Program-made: the position numbers and the translations under genes
Assembly: GCA_964480565.1 (NCBI GenBank)
Contig: CAYZSU010000075.1
Location: 1 to 10,653 of the forward strand
Length of the DNA: 10,653 nucleotides
Reading direction: 5' to 3'
Source of the DNA: CAYZSU01 sp964480565
GTDB taxonomy: Bacteria; UBA10199; 2-02-FULL-44-16; JAAZCA01
Shown here: piece after piece, positions 1 through 6,688 of the stretch
Numbering within the stretch: the stretch's first letter is position 1
Layout: every line of letters begins with the position of its first letter
The notes under the pieces: generated by a model
Databases searched by the model: none
Told to the model about the DNA's origin: nothing
Seen by the model: only the letters and a program-made list of their open reading frames with translations

Positions 1-15
1 TCATGTAGTCTAATA

Positions 16-50
16 GAGGTTAGGCAATCTGGACATTTTTGAACAACCCC
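16..50. repeat. Imperfect palindromic repeat, copy 1 (with degenerate arms nearby)
   Basis: The right arm ATTTTTGAACAACCCCA (35-51) matches the segment at 10316-10332 in 16 of 17 positions. A left arm starting GAGGTT (16-21) can pair with AACCCC (45-50), apart from one mismatch. The unit has the same size and design as the copies near 4719 and 10297. Two weaker arm-like segments follow: 59-76 (15 of 18 matches to the 10314-10331 arm) and, in the opposite sense of comparison, 141-157 (about 13 of 17). The alignments were made by eye. This could be a REP-like element or a worn IS terminal repeat. Confidence 0.45.
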
Positions 51-164
51 ACAAACTGCTATTTTTCACCAGTCCCGTAATAATAAGTGTTTTCTGTTGC
101 TTTCTGCGCGCAAACCAGTGGTGTTCTCATGCTATGCCCATTGTCGAATAATCCCATGAAAAGT

Positions 165-863
165 CTATTTTTCTCTAATTTTATTCCAAAATGTTATAAA
201 TAATAGGATAACTCCGAAAGTTGCTAGAACTTGTCCAAATGGAAAGGAAAAGATGGTTTTCTCTTTGATATTATCTGATTCTCCTAGGGTTTTAATATAA
301 ATAAATAGTACTTGCCTGGCATCGTCATTGCTTGACTCTTTGGATGAATAGTCGATTTGTCCAAATGCCGCAGATTTTTTTTCAATAAATTGATAATGAC
401 TTTGGCTCTGTACATGCATATAAGCATTGTTTGTAAATACAATGTCAGCCCGTTTGGCTGGGATTGGAATGTAAAAATGAGATGTCAATGTATGTGTGTA
501 TTTTCCATGAGGAATAAAATCACTACGCACATGTTGATCATTTAATTGAATTTTTACAGACTGATCATTGATTGTGATCGTTATTTTATCTTTTAAGAAA
601 TCATGAAATTCATCAACAAATGATTGTTCATGCAATTGTTGGTGATACTGATGTTTAATGCGATTTAATGTCACTGTTGGAATATGCATTGTGAATTGTA
701 TATCAATGCCAGATGTTTTTGCAATGAATGTCGTATCAAATTCCCAATGGCTCGTTGGAATATTATGGGCATAGCAAATGCCATGCAGTATGGAGAGTAA
801 TATATATAATGAGATGCTTAGATAAGTGGCCATAAAATTAATACGATCGATGATGTTTTTCAT
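165..863 (-). CDS. Secreted or membrane-anchored protein of unknown function
   Basis: I do not recognise a family. From the ATG at 863 the protein has 232 residues. Residues 1-32 look like a signal peptide: a basic n-region with K2 and R7, a hydrophobic stretch about 12-30, and a likely cut after Cys-Tyr-Ala32. There is no lipobox. A hydrophilic extracytoplasmic part rich in His, Gln and beta-prone residues spans about 33-205. One hydrophobic segment at about 209-226 is followed by a charged tail (Asn-Lys-Ile-Arg-Glu-Lys), as in a C-terminally anchored type I membrane protein. The start is uncertain: ATGs at 902 and 833 and a TTG at 911 are also in frame, and none has a clear Shine-Dalgarno. 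The 833 start lies 5 bp after the upstream stop but lacks a basic n-region. It is the last gene of a minus-strand group with the sulfotransferase and the cation transporter, so translational coupling is likely. Confidence 0.6.
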   Translation of the reverse strand: MKNIIDRINFMATYLSISLYILLSILHGICYAHNIPTSHWEFDTTFIAKTSGIDIQFTMHIPTVTLNRIKHQYHQQLHEQSFVDEFHDFLKDKITITINDQSVKIQLNDQHVRSDFIPHGKYTHTLTSHFYIPIPAKRADIVFTNNAYMHVQSQSHYQFIEKKSAAFGQIDYSSKESSNDDARQVLFIYIKTLGESDNIKEKTIFSFPFGQVLATFGVILLFITFWNKIREK

Positions 864-1935
864 GTTCAATAATAAAGAATGACACTTGTTTGGAATAGTC
901 ATCTGCGCCAAATTGTTTTTGATATAGCGGTAAATAGTGTTTCGTGCGATCTATATGATGATACTCCGCGCTAATAGTAAGTAGCATTTTCCATAAGCTT
1001 TGATTGTGTGGTGTTTTCTGAATAAATGCATCGAGAATGTCGAGGGCGTCATTTACTTTTTTTGATGCAATACATTGCTCGATTGTTTGATTAAAGCGTG
1101 TGGCTAATATATTGTCATCAATATTTTGCGCACCACGTACGGTGAGCATATTTGTAATGCATTTGGCAATATGGATTTGTTGATGTGTTTTGGAGTCCTG
1201 ACTTTCTAGCCAAAGTAAAAATCGTTTTTTTGCCCAATCATAAACAATGGCATCCAGTTGATTGCGTTCCTTGACTAAATCGATAACTTTTTTCGAATAA
1301 TTACTGGGTTGTATTGGAATTTCAGAATGATTTCGAAATTGATTGTGCATTGAAAATAATGGTTTAGTCTTGTATTTTTTTTGTAAAGAAACCAGTCCCT
1401 CATTAAAATATTCAGTTAATAAAACATTACTAAAATAGGTGTCTAAATTTGAGATTGCTAGTTTGGCATGACTATGATCCAAAGGAAATGGAAGTTTGAT
1501 TTGGCATTGATTAAAAAAATCATATGGCATGTCATTTAAGAAATGATAACCGCATAACCGCTTGACCATGCCATTATTTGCTTCGCCATGAGTGGATATC
1601 CACTCATTAAAATCATAGCGTTTCTGATGGCGTCGGCAAATATATTCATACAGTGATAATACGCGTACCGTGGGATCTCTAAGGCATGTAATTTGATCGA
1701 CCTGTTGGGGGATATGTTGATGTACGCCAAAAGGAAAGTGCCCAATAAAAACATGGTATTTTTTCTTTTTTTGGTCTGCCAGTGATATGAAGTCCTCGAT
1801 AGTGTGTGGGGGAAAGCCATCCTCATATTTACCCAGTTTATATACTTTATCAGGGCCAAAGGTTTCTGCAAAGATCATTCGCATGGTGAGTCCAGCTGTT
1901 TTTTGAATATGAATGTATAACAATGAAGGCTTCAT
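838..1935 (-). CDS. Sulfotransferase family protein (PAPS-dependent)
   Basis: Predicted to move sulfate from PAPS to a hydroxyl, probably on a carbohydrate; the acceptor cannot be read from sequence. The 365-residue protein opens with the 5'-phosphosulfate loop, seen as HIQKTAG at residues 9-15 (family form HIPKTGG). The 3'-phosphate motif LRDPTVR-x-x-S-x-Y follows at 85-96, with R91 and S94 in the expected places. A GHFPFG stretch (65-70) and LLTEYFNEGL (172-181) also match the Sulfotransfer_2 / carbohydrate sulfotransferase pattern. From about residue 260 to the end there is an additional mostly helical region, possibly TPR-like, outside the usual catalytic core. The start at 1935 is chosen because a strong Shine-Dalgarno precedes it and the P-loop then lies at the N terminus; a longer frame opens at 2007. 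There is no signal peptide, so it is cytosolic. It lies 99 bp after the CDF gene and its 3' end overlaps the next gene if that gene starts at 863. Confidence 0.82.
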   Translation of the reverse strand: MKPSLLYIHIQKTAGLTMRMIFAETFGPDKVYKLGKYEDGFPPHTIEDFISLADQKKKKYHVFIGHFPFGVHQHIPQQVDQITCLRDPTVRVLSLYEYICRRHQKRYDFNEWISTHGEANNGMVKRLCGYHFLNDMPYDFFNQCQIKLPFPLDHSHAKLAISNLDTYFSNVLLTEYFNEGLVSLQKKYKTKPLFSMHNQFRNHSEIPIQPSNYSKKVIDLVKERNQLDAIVYDWAKKRFLLWLESQDSKTHQQIHIAKCITNMLTVRGAQNIDDNILATRFNQTIEQCIASKKVNDALDILDAFIQKTPHNQSLWKMLLTISAEYHHIDRTKHYLPLYQKQFGADDYSKQVSFFIIEHEKHHRSY

Positions 1936-1942
1936 AGAATAG

Positions 1943-1949
1943 CTCTCCT
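1943..1949 (-). promoter_or_regulatory. Ribosome binding site of the sulfotransferase gene
   Basis: On the minus strand AGGAGAG lies 7 nt before the ATG at 1935. It is the clearest Shine-Dalgarno on this strand and decides the start against the upstream in-frame codon at 2007. Confidence 0.75.
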
Positions 1950-2034
1950 GCAAGTAGCGGGTTTGCCAAAAAGTGTCTGTCTGCGGTGTTTTTCCGTGAG
2001 GATGCACTGTGTTGGCATTTGTTTGGCAGTTCCA

Positions 2035-2889
2035 CTATATGGGATCTGTATGAATAGTAATTATCGCATGTGGTAAGGCCTTGGAAATATCATCCACAAT
2101 GGATTCAGATATATCATGTGCCTTTTGAAAACTAAGTGTGTTATCCATTTCAATGTGTAATGAAATTTCTTTGATTGTTCCTACAAAACGAGTGCGTAAA
2201 TCGTGATATCCGTGTACTTGCGGTGAATAGCGCGATATGCATTGCTCAATAATTTGAATCATCTCATCGGGTAGTGTTTTGTCCATAAGTTGAGAAATTG
2301 ACATGGATGCAATATTAAATCCAGAATATATAATGGTGATGGAAATGATTATCGAGAGTATGGGGTCTGCATTTTGAACACCTAAGGTGTGTTCCATTCC
2401 CAATGCGATAAGCACACCCGCATTACTCCATACATCCATTCGAAAATTCATTGCTTCAGCAAGTAGTGCTGTGGAGGCTGTTTTGTCTGCAGTGCATTTT
2501 AATAGGTGAGCGAGGTACAAGCTGGTAATCATTGTCAATGTCATAATACCAATTCCAATGGATGTACTCGAAAGGTGGTAGCCAAAAATAATCTTTTGAA
2601 ATGCCTGATAGATTAAAAAACTAGCTGATATGAAAATAAGAATGGCTTGAATTAGCCCTGCAATTGCATCGGCTTTGCCATGTCCAAAAGGGTGATTGCG
2701 ATCTGCGGGTTTTTCACTTGTTTTTACTGCGGCATAGGTGATGATTGCAGAAATAGCATCCATGAATGAATCCAGCGCGCTGGCGAATACACTTATGGAT
2801 AAGGTGAGAATTCCAGTAACTCCCTTAACAATTCCAAGGAGTAGCGGGACAATAATAGCAGTTAATGCGGCATTTTGTTTGCTGGGCAT
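2035..2889 (-). CDS. Cation diffusion facilitator (CDF) family metal efflux transporter
   Basis: An inner-membrane metal-proton antiporter of the CDF family (like FieF/YiiP), 284 residues, full length. Hydrophobic helices are visible at about 9-35, 36-56, 75-97, 108-131, 141-164 and 172-195. The membrane metal site shows D40-x3-D44 in helix 2. In helix 5 the usual H/D-x3-D appears as N148-x3-D152, so the first ligand is Asn. The second site is intact (D63, H66, H70 in DRNHPFGHGKAD). The cytosolic domain keeps the binuclear-site residues H229 in HDLRTR, H245, H258 and H280-x-D282, by comparison with YiiP. The metal (Zn, Fe, Mn, Co) cannot be assigned. ATG start; no good Shine-Dalgarno seen. 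It is the first gene of the minus-strand group and is divergent from yceD. Confidence 0.9.
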   Translation of the reverse strand: MPSKQNAALTAIIVPLLLGIVKGVTGILTLSISVFASALDSFMDAISAIITYAAVKTSEKPADRNHPFGHGKADAIAGLIQAILIFISASFLIYQAFQKIIFGYHLSSTSIGIGIMTLTMITSLYLAHLLKCTADKTASTALLAEAMNFRMDVWSNAGVLIALGMEHTLGVQNADPILSIIISITIIYSGFNIASMSISQLMDKTLPDEMIQIIEQCISRYSPQVHGYHDLRTRFVGTIKEISLHIEMDNTLSFQKAHDISESIVDDISKALPHAIITIHTDPI

Positions 2890-2980
2890 AGATGTTTTTT
2901 AAAGTATTTAAGATGATTTGGCAATGGGGAGATTGGAAATACCCTTTTGGAAGTACATTCATGCTAAAATTAAAAGGTCC

Positions 2981-3008
2981 TTGACAATTCTGTACTGTAT
3001 AGTGTAGT
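2981..3008 (+). promoter_or_regulatory. Sigma70-type promoter for the yceD-rpmF group
   Basis: A perfect -35 TTGACA (2981-2986) is followed after 16 bp by TGTAGT (3003-3008), a 4 of 6 match to the -10 consensus. A better -10-like TATAGT (2998-3003) is only 11 bp away and is probably not used with this -35. The start of yceD is 20 bp downstream, preceded by AGGTGAAG (3019-3026). No equally good promoter for the divergent CDF gene was found in 2890-3028. Confidence 0.5.
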
Positions 3009-3028
3009 TTGCCGCGCCAGGTGAAGAT

Positions 3029-3583
3029 ATGCGACGAGATGTATGGTTACATGATATTCCAGAACAGGGTCTGATATTTGATTTAAGTGCCTCTGATGAT
3101 TGGATATGTTCAGTTTTGCAGCAGGCTCTGGGAGATTTGTATATTTCTCAATGCAATGTATCTGGTAATGTAAATATACAGTTATTTGATGATAATATTC
3201 ATTTAGCGGGTGGTTTAAATTATAGCATTAAGGCAGAATGCAGTTGTTGTTTGGTAGATTTTACGATGCCAATATCCATTGCTATGCAAAGTGTATTAAT
3301 TCCTAGCCATGTGCATGATACAACGAATACTGAAGAGGATGTTGAGCTTGTTAGAGGTGATTTAGAAATTGCCTATTATGATGGTGATTGTTTTGATTTA
3401 GGGCATTTAATGCATGAGCAGATTGTGTTGGCAATTCCCATGAAATGTATATGCCAGGATGATTGCAAAGGGCTTTGTAGCTCATGCGGTATTGATTTAA
3501 ATAAAGAAACATGTAGTTGTCAGGATATGAATATAGATCCGCGTTGGGAAAATTTGAAGGGGTTTAAACCCGTTACAAAATAG
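3029..3583 (+). CDS. yceD: YceD / DUF177 family protein, ribosome-associated metal-binding protein
   Basis: A 184-residue member of the YceD/DUF177 family, which is almost always encoded next to rpmF. The plant homologue is linked to 23S rRNA accumulation, so a role in large-subunit assembly is inferred. The N-terminal part (about 1-65) is variable. Cysteines at 71 and 74 form the first pair. The C-terminal signature C140-x-C-x3-C-KGLC-x2-C-G-x-D-L-N...C-x-C (140-164), followed by PRW-x-x-L, is the family hallmark and probably binds zinc. An ATG start with AGGTGAAG just upstream supports the start. The gene is 74 bp before rpmF and has its own good -35 promoter element. There is no signal peptide, so it is cytosolic. 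Confidence 0.88.
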   Translation: MRRDVWLHDIPEQGLIFDLSASDDWICSVLQQALGDLYISQCNVSGNVNIQLFDDNIHLAGGLNYSIKAECSCCLVDFTMPISIAMQSVLIPSHVHDTTNTEEDVELVRGDLEIAYYDGDCFDLGHLMHEQIVLAIPMKCICQDDCKGLCSSCGIDLNKETCSCQDMNIDPRWENLKGFKPVTK

Positions 3584-3617
3584 CGGTAGTTATAGTCATT
3601 GATCTATCTTTATTCCT

Positions 3618-3623
3618 TATAAT
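3618..3623 (+). promoter_or_regulatory. Possible -10 element of an rpmF promoter
   Basis: A perfect TATAAT lies 34 bp before the rpmF start. The -35 at normal spacing (GTCATT at 17 bp) is poor, and TTGATC at 3599-3604 is too close (13 bp). A separate rpmF promoter is therefore possible but weakly supported. Confidence 0.35.
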
Positions 3624-3657
3624 GATACGATAGCAATCCTGGTGAAAGGACTTTAAA

Positions 3658-3840
3658 ATGGCCGTTCCAAAAAGAAGAAAATCTCAAGGTAGCCGTGACC
3701 AACGGCGTGCACAGCATATGAAAATGCCAAAGCAGAGCTTGTCCAATTGTCCACAATGCAAGCAAGCGAAACAACCGCATCGTGTGTGCACAAATTGTGG
3801 TTTTTATAAGGGCAAAGAAGTTGTAAAGATGGATGATTGA
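3658..3840 (+). CDS. rpmF: 50S ribosomal protein L32
   Basis: A 60-residue L32 of normal length. It starts with the family signature MAVPKRR, followed by a basic, Ser- and Gln-rich linker. It carries all four zinc-ribbon cysteines, C31-x2-C34 and C44-x2-C47. This is the zinc-binding (C+) form; many gammaproteobacterial L32 proteins lack the cysteines, so the form fits Desulfobacterota or Gram-positives better. The ATG has a Shine-Dalgarno AAAGGA 7 nt upstream (3645-3650). It follows yceD as expected. In the usual block plsX comes next, but here a 113-bp gap leads straight to an ACP-like gene. Confidence 0.97.
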   Translation: MAVPKRRKSQGSRDQRRAQHMKMPKQSLSNCPQCKQAKQPHRVCTNCGFYKGKEVVKMDD

Positions 3841-3953
3841 TTTGCGTATGAGGGTATGACTTCCTAGATATGAGGTGCTTTGGGAGTATTATAAAGCCAT
3901 AAGGTGTATTTTTTACTGTTTGAAGTGCCCAATATTAGCAAGGGTGGTTTTTT

Positions 3954-4202
3954 GTGAGTATAGAACTTATCAAAGAGCGTGTCATCGATGTTATCGAAGA
4001 GAATTTCGGTATACCCAGTAAAGAATTAACCTTCACCACGTCATTTTTCAGCGAACTTGGTATGGATGCGCTTGATTTTATGGAGCTCATCATGGCATTT
4101 GAAGAAGAATTTGATATGGATATTGACGATGATGACGCAGAACGATTGTCAACAATAGATGATGTTGTTCATTATTTATCCCAACGATCCAGGCAGTCAT
4201 GA
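3954..4202 (+). CDS. Acyl carrier protein-like protein lacking the phosphopantetheine serine
   Basis: An 82-residue acidic four-helix protein that aligns along its whole length with AcpP. The helix 2 region reads LGMDALDFMELIMAFEEEF (35-53), where the family has DSLD: the serine that receives 4'-phosphopantetheine is Ala39 (codon GCG, 4068-4070). The rest is well kept, including the acidic partner-binding helix 2 and the C-terminal TIDDVVHYL. By family knowledge it cannot be made into holo-ACP at this site, so it may be a partner-binding or regulatory ACP, a relic, or the product of a TCG-to-GCG change or sequence error. The start is GTG with GGGTGG 6 nt upstream (3942-3947). Its stop overlaps the rpiB start (ATGA), so the two are translationally coupled. 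The neighbours expected in related genomes (plsX, fabH, fabD, fabG before it and fabF after it) are absent. Confidence 0.88.
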   Translation: MSIELIKERVIDVIEENFGIPSKELTFTTSFFSELGMDALDFMELIMAFEEEFDMDIDDDDAERLSTIDDVVHYLSQRSRQS

Positions 4203-4630
4203 TTATTGCCATTGCTTCGGATCATGCCGGTTTTTTACTTAAACAATCCTTGAAAAATAAATTATCTAATGCCGGACATGCATTGATTGATTTAGGTGCG
4301 CATGCCGTGGATCGTGTAGATTATCCCGATTATGCCGCTTTGGTCGCTCAAAAAATTCAATTGAGTGATGTTGCTTTTGGTATTTTGATATGCGGATCTG
4401 GCATTGGTATGAGTATAGCGGCCAATCGCTTTTCAGGCATTCGAGCAGTAGTTCTTCGTGATGATTATGATGCCCAAATGAGCCGTGCGCATAATAATGC
4501 CAATATTGCATGTCTGGGCGAGCGAGTGACTGATCTGGACAGTGCATTCAGTTTATGTGAGATTTTTTTAACCACACCTTTTGATGGTGGTCGTCATCAG
4601 GAGCGTATTAAGAAAATTGATACTAAGTAA
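4199..4630 (+). CDS. rpiB: Ribose 5-phosphate isomerase B
   Basis: Interconverts ribose 5-phosphate and ribulose 5-phosphate in the pentose phosphate pathway (RpiB/LacAB family). The protein has 143 residues, normal length. Visible motifs are SDHAG (7-11, with D8 and H9), DYPDYA (41-46), the active-site loop ICGSGIGMSIAANR (64-77) with catalytic C65 and S67, and the HNNAN stretch (98-102) with H98. All key residues match the E. coli RpiB set. The ATG overlaps the ACP-like gene stop by 4 nt (ATGA), with a short AGG before it. It is followed by a 274-bp gap before glyA. In Geobacter-like genomes rpiB lies between fabF and glyA, so order is kept but fabF is missing. Confidence 0.95.
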   Translation: MIIAIASDHAGFLLKQSLKNKLSNAGHALIDLGAHAVDRVDYPDYAALVAQKIQLSDVAFGILICGSGIGMSIAANRFSGIRAVVLRDDYDAQMSRAHNNANIACLGERVTDLDSAFSLCEIFLTTPFDGGRHQERIKKIDTK

Positions 4631-4718
4631 GAGTGATTAACCTTCTTAAAGCAATTTTATTCCAGTAGAAACTCAATAATATTTAATACTGCTTCGTAGA
4701 TATATGCTCATTTATTCA

Positions 4719-4751
4719 GGGATTGTTGAAAAAGAGCTTGTTGGCAACCCC
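4719..4751. repeat. Imperfect palindromic repeat, copy 2
   Basis: The left arm GGGATTGTTGAAAAAGAG (4719-4736) matches the reverse complement of 10314-10331 in 16 of 18 positions. It can pair with CAACCCC (4745-4751) through GGG and TTG with one mismatch, and with further G-T pairs inside. The unit size of 33 nt agrees with the copies at 16-50 and 10297-10331. It sits in the rpiB-glyA gap. Read by eye. Confidence 0.5.
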
Positions 4752-4870
4752 ATCTGTGGAGTGTCTCAAAGAGTGTGTATAAGGGCCTTACAGATACGAG
4801 AAATACAGCAATGGGTGTTTCAAGGGTTTTGCTACTGGCTTGTGCTTTTAGAAATGCTGTGATAGCAGTG

Positions 4871-4894
4871 CCTCCAGTTTAATTTCATTGGAGG
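4871..4894 (+). promoter_or_regulatory. Hairpin that pairs with the glyA Shine-Dalgarno
   Basis: CCTCCA (4871-4876) is the exact reverse complement of TGGAGG (4889-4894), with a 12-nt loop. The right arm contains the GGAGG ribosome binding site of glyA, 10 nt before its ATG. If the hairpin forms in the mRNA it would hide the site and lower translation. No known glycine, folate or SAM riboswitch core was recognised upstream, so any ligand or partner is unknown. Confidence 0.45.
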
Positions 4895-4904
4895 AATAAC
4901 TCAT

Positions 4905-6140
4905 ATGTTGCATATACCAGATAATGATGTGGCATCCATTATTCAAAAAGAATCAAATCGTCAGGAATATTCTCTCGAACTTATCGCATCAGAAAACTTT
5001 GTTTCTCAATCAGTGTTGTCAGCATTGGGCTGCGTACTGACTAATAAGTACGCAGAGGGATATCCGGGAAAGCGCTATTATGGCGGGTGTGAACATGTTG
5101 ATGAAATAGAAAATCTAGCGCGTGAACGGGCAAAAACACTTTTTGGTTGTGAGCATGTTAATGTACAACCCCATTCTGGATCGCAGGCAAACATGGCCGT
5201 ATATTTCTCAGCATTGCAGCCTGGGGATACGATTATGGGTATGAATTTATCACATGGGGGGCATTTAACACATGGATCACCCGTGAGTATGTCAGGATCG
5301 TATTTTAATGTTGTATCCTATGGTGTAAACTCTGAAACAGAGTTGATCGATTATGATGATGTGGCTGAAAAAGCCCATGCACATCGTCCCAAATTAATTG
5401 TATGCGGTGCATCCGCTTATTCAAGGGATATTGATTTTCAGGCATTTCGTGATATTGCGGATAGTGTAGATGCGAAGCTATTAGCAGATATTGCGCATCC
5501 TGCAGGGCTTGTAGCTGCCAAACTGCACTCTAGTCCAATTCCGTATTGTGATTATGTGACAACCACAACTCATAAAACGCTTCGCGGTCCACGTGGTGGA
5601 ATGATTATGTGCAAGGAGAAATTTGCAAAAAAGATTGATAAAGCCATTTTTCCTGGTATCCAGGGTGGTCCGCTAATGCATGTGATTGCTGCAAAAGCAG
5701 TGGGTTTGGGTGAAAATTTAATGTCGGAGTATGTGACATATTGCCAGCAGATTATTGCCAACAGCAAACAGCTGGCAAAGACATTGTCGGATCGCGGCTA
5801 TCGAATTGTGTCTGGAGGTACTGATACGCATTTATTGCTTGTGGACTTAACGAATAAAGGTTTGACTGGTAAATTGGCTGAATCTATATTGGAAAATGCG
5901 GGCATGACAACCAATAAAAATACTGTGCCCAATGAAACTCGTTCGCCATTTATAACCAGTGGTATACGATTGGGTACGCCAGCATTGACAACGCGTGGTA
6001 TGAAAGAAGTGGAAATGAGCCGTATTGGCAATTGGATTGCAGATGTGTTGGAATCTGTGGAAGATGATCAATTGCACATGCGCATTCGATCGGATATTCG
6101 TGACTTGTGTCAGTCCTTTCCACTTTATCAAGGAGAATAA
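4905..6140 (+). CDS. glyA: Serine hydroxymethyltransferase
   Basis: A PLP enzyme that converts serine and tetrahydrofolate to glycine and 5,10-methylene-THF, the main source of one-carbon units. The protein has 411 residues, close to the usual length. It shows the family signatures LELIASENFVS (25-35), NKYAEGYPGKRYYGG (47-61), the cofactor-contacting DIAHPAGLVA (195-204), and TTTTHKTLRGPRGG (219-232) with the PLP lysine K224. A perfect GGAGG (4890-4894) precedes the ATG and lies in a potential hairpin. The gene is followed after 6 bp by nrdR, whose Shine-Dalgarno AGGAGA lies in the last glyA codons. Position beside rpiB and nrdR is typical of Desulfobacterota. Nothing looks damaged. Confidence 0.97.
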   Translation: MLHIPDNDVASIIQKESNRQEYSLELIASENFVSQSVLSALGCVLTNKYAEGYPGKRYYGGCEHVDEIENLARERAKTLFGCEHVNVQPHSGSQANMAVYFSALQPGDTIMGMNLSHGGHLTHGSPVSMSGSYFNVVSYGVNSETELIDYDDVAEKAHAHRPKLIVCGASAYSRDIDFQAFRDIADSVDAKLLADIAHPAGLVAAKLHSSPIPYCDYVTTTTHKTLRGPRGGMIMCKEKFAKKIDKAIFPGIQGGPLMHVIAAKAVGLGENLMSEYVTYCQQIIANSKQLAKTLSDRGYRIVSGGTDTHLLLVDLTNKGLTGKLAESILENAGMTTNKNTVPNETRSPFITSGIRLGTPALTTRGMKEVEMSRIGNWIADVLESVEDDQLHMRIRSDIRDLCQSFPLYQGE

Positions 6141-6146
6141 ATTAGT

Positions 6147-6596
6147 ATGCGATGCCCCTTCTGCTCAACATTAGAAAACCGTGTCATAGATTCCAGATTG
6201 TCAAAGGATGGATCTAATATTCGGCGTCGTCGAGAATGCGAGTCATGTTGTCGTCGATTTACAACACATGAGGTGATTGAAGAACCATTGCCTGCAGTGG
6301 TTAAAAAAGATGGCCGTCGTGAGTCATTTGATCGCGTGAAAATTATTAATGGTGTAAAAAAAGCATGTGAGAAACGGCCTATTTCGATGGATACAATTAA
6401 TGGATTGGTCGATAGCGTTGAAAAATGGGTGCAAGAACAAGGTAAACAGGAATTGTCCAGCGATGATATTGGTGCCGCTGTTATGCGTGATTTACAAGGG
6501 TTAGACCAGGTGGCATATGTGCGTTTTGCATCGGTGTATCGGTCATTTAAAGATATTAATGAATTTATGTCTGAGCTAAATGATTTGCTGAAATAA
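6147..6596 (+). CDS. nrdR: Transcriptional repressor NrdR
   Basis: A nucleotide-sensing repressor of ribonucleotide reductase genes, 149 residues, normal length. The N-terminal zinc ribbon shows MRCPFC (C3, C6) and CESCCRRF (C31, C34) around the basic IRRRRE stretch. The ATP-cone domain spans about 48-138, opening with VVKKDGRRESFDRVKI and containing the conserved DQVAYVRFASVYRSF (120-134). The ATG lies 10 nt after AGGAGA (6131-6136), which is inside the glyA 3' end, so it is co-transcribed and coupled with glyA. No ribonucleotide reductase gene lies in the window, and I did not find a clear NrdR box here. Confidence 0.96.
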   Translation: MRCPFCSTLENRVIDSRLSKDGSNIRRRRECESCCRRFTTHEVIEEPLPAVVKKDGRRESFDRVKIINGVKKACEKRPISMDTINGLVDSVEKWVQEQGKQELSSDDIGAAVMRDLQGLDQVAYVRFASVYRSFKDINEFMSELNDLLK

Positions 6597-6688
6597 TGGT
6601 CGGTCGGTTGAATGTTTAATATTTTTTAGAGTTGTTTAAAAATATTCATAGGAGTGTTTTTTAATAACCTTATTAAGGGAGAGCTATA

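Noticed and set aside
357..545. Plus-strand 62-residue frame inside the first gene
   Set aside because: It lies opposite a longer frame with signal peptide and membrane anchor, has no ribosome binding site and no recognisable features. The same holds for the minus-strand frames inside rpiB, glyA, ugd and the beta-helix gene.
1850..2035. Minus-strand 61-residue frame between CDF and sulfotransferase genes
   Set aside because: It overlaps the sulfotransferase N terminus in another frame and shows no domain or good ribosome binding site.
2035..2889. MamB/MamM magnetosome CDF protein
   Set aside because: Both are CDF members and occur in magnetotactic Desulfobacterota, but no other mam or mad gene is in the window and the context is unrelated.
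3581..3592. GCGGTAG resembling the RfaH ops element
   Set aside because: Only the core matches, it lies between yceD and rpmF rather than in a polysaccharide operon leader, and a 7-nt match is expected by chance.
4631..4904. Glycine, folate or SAM riboswitch before glyA
   Set aside because: The gap is long enough and glyA is a common target, but I could not find the conserved core of any of these classes. Only a simple hairpin at the ribosome binding site is supported.
6618..6646. AATATTTTT / AAAAATATT inverted repeat after nrdR as a terminator
   Set aside because: The stem is purely A-T, there is no T-tract after it, and such repeats are frequent by chance in AT-rich DNA.
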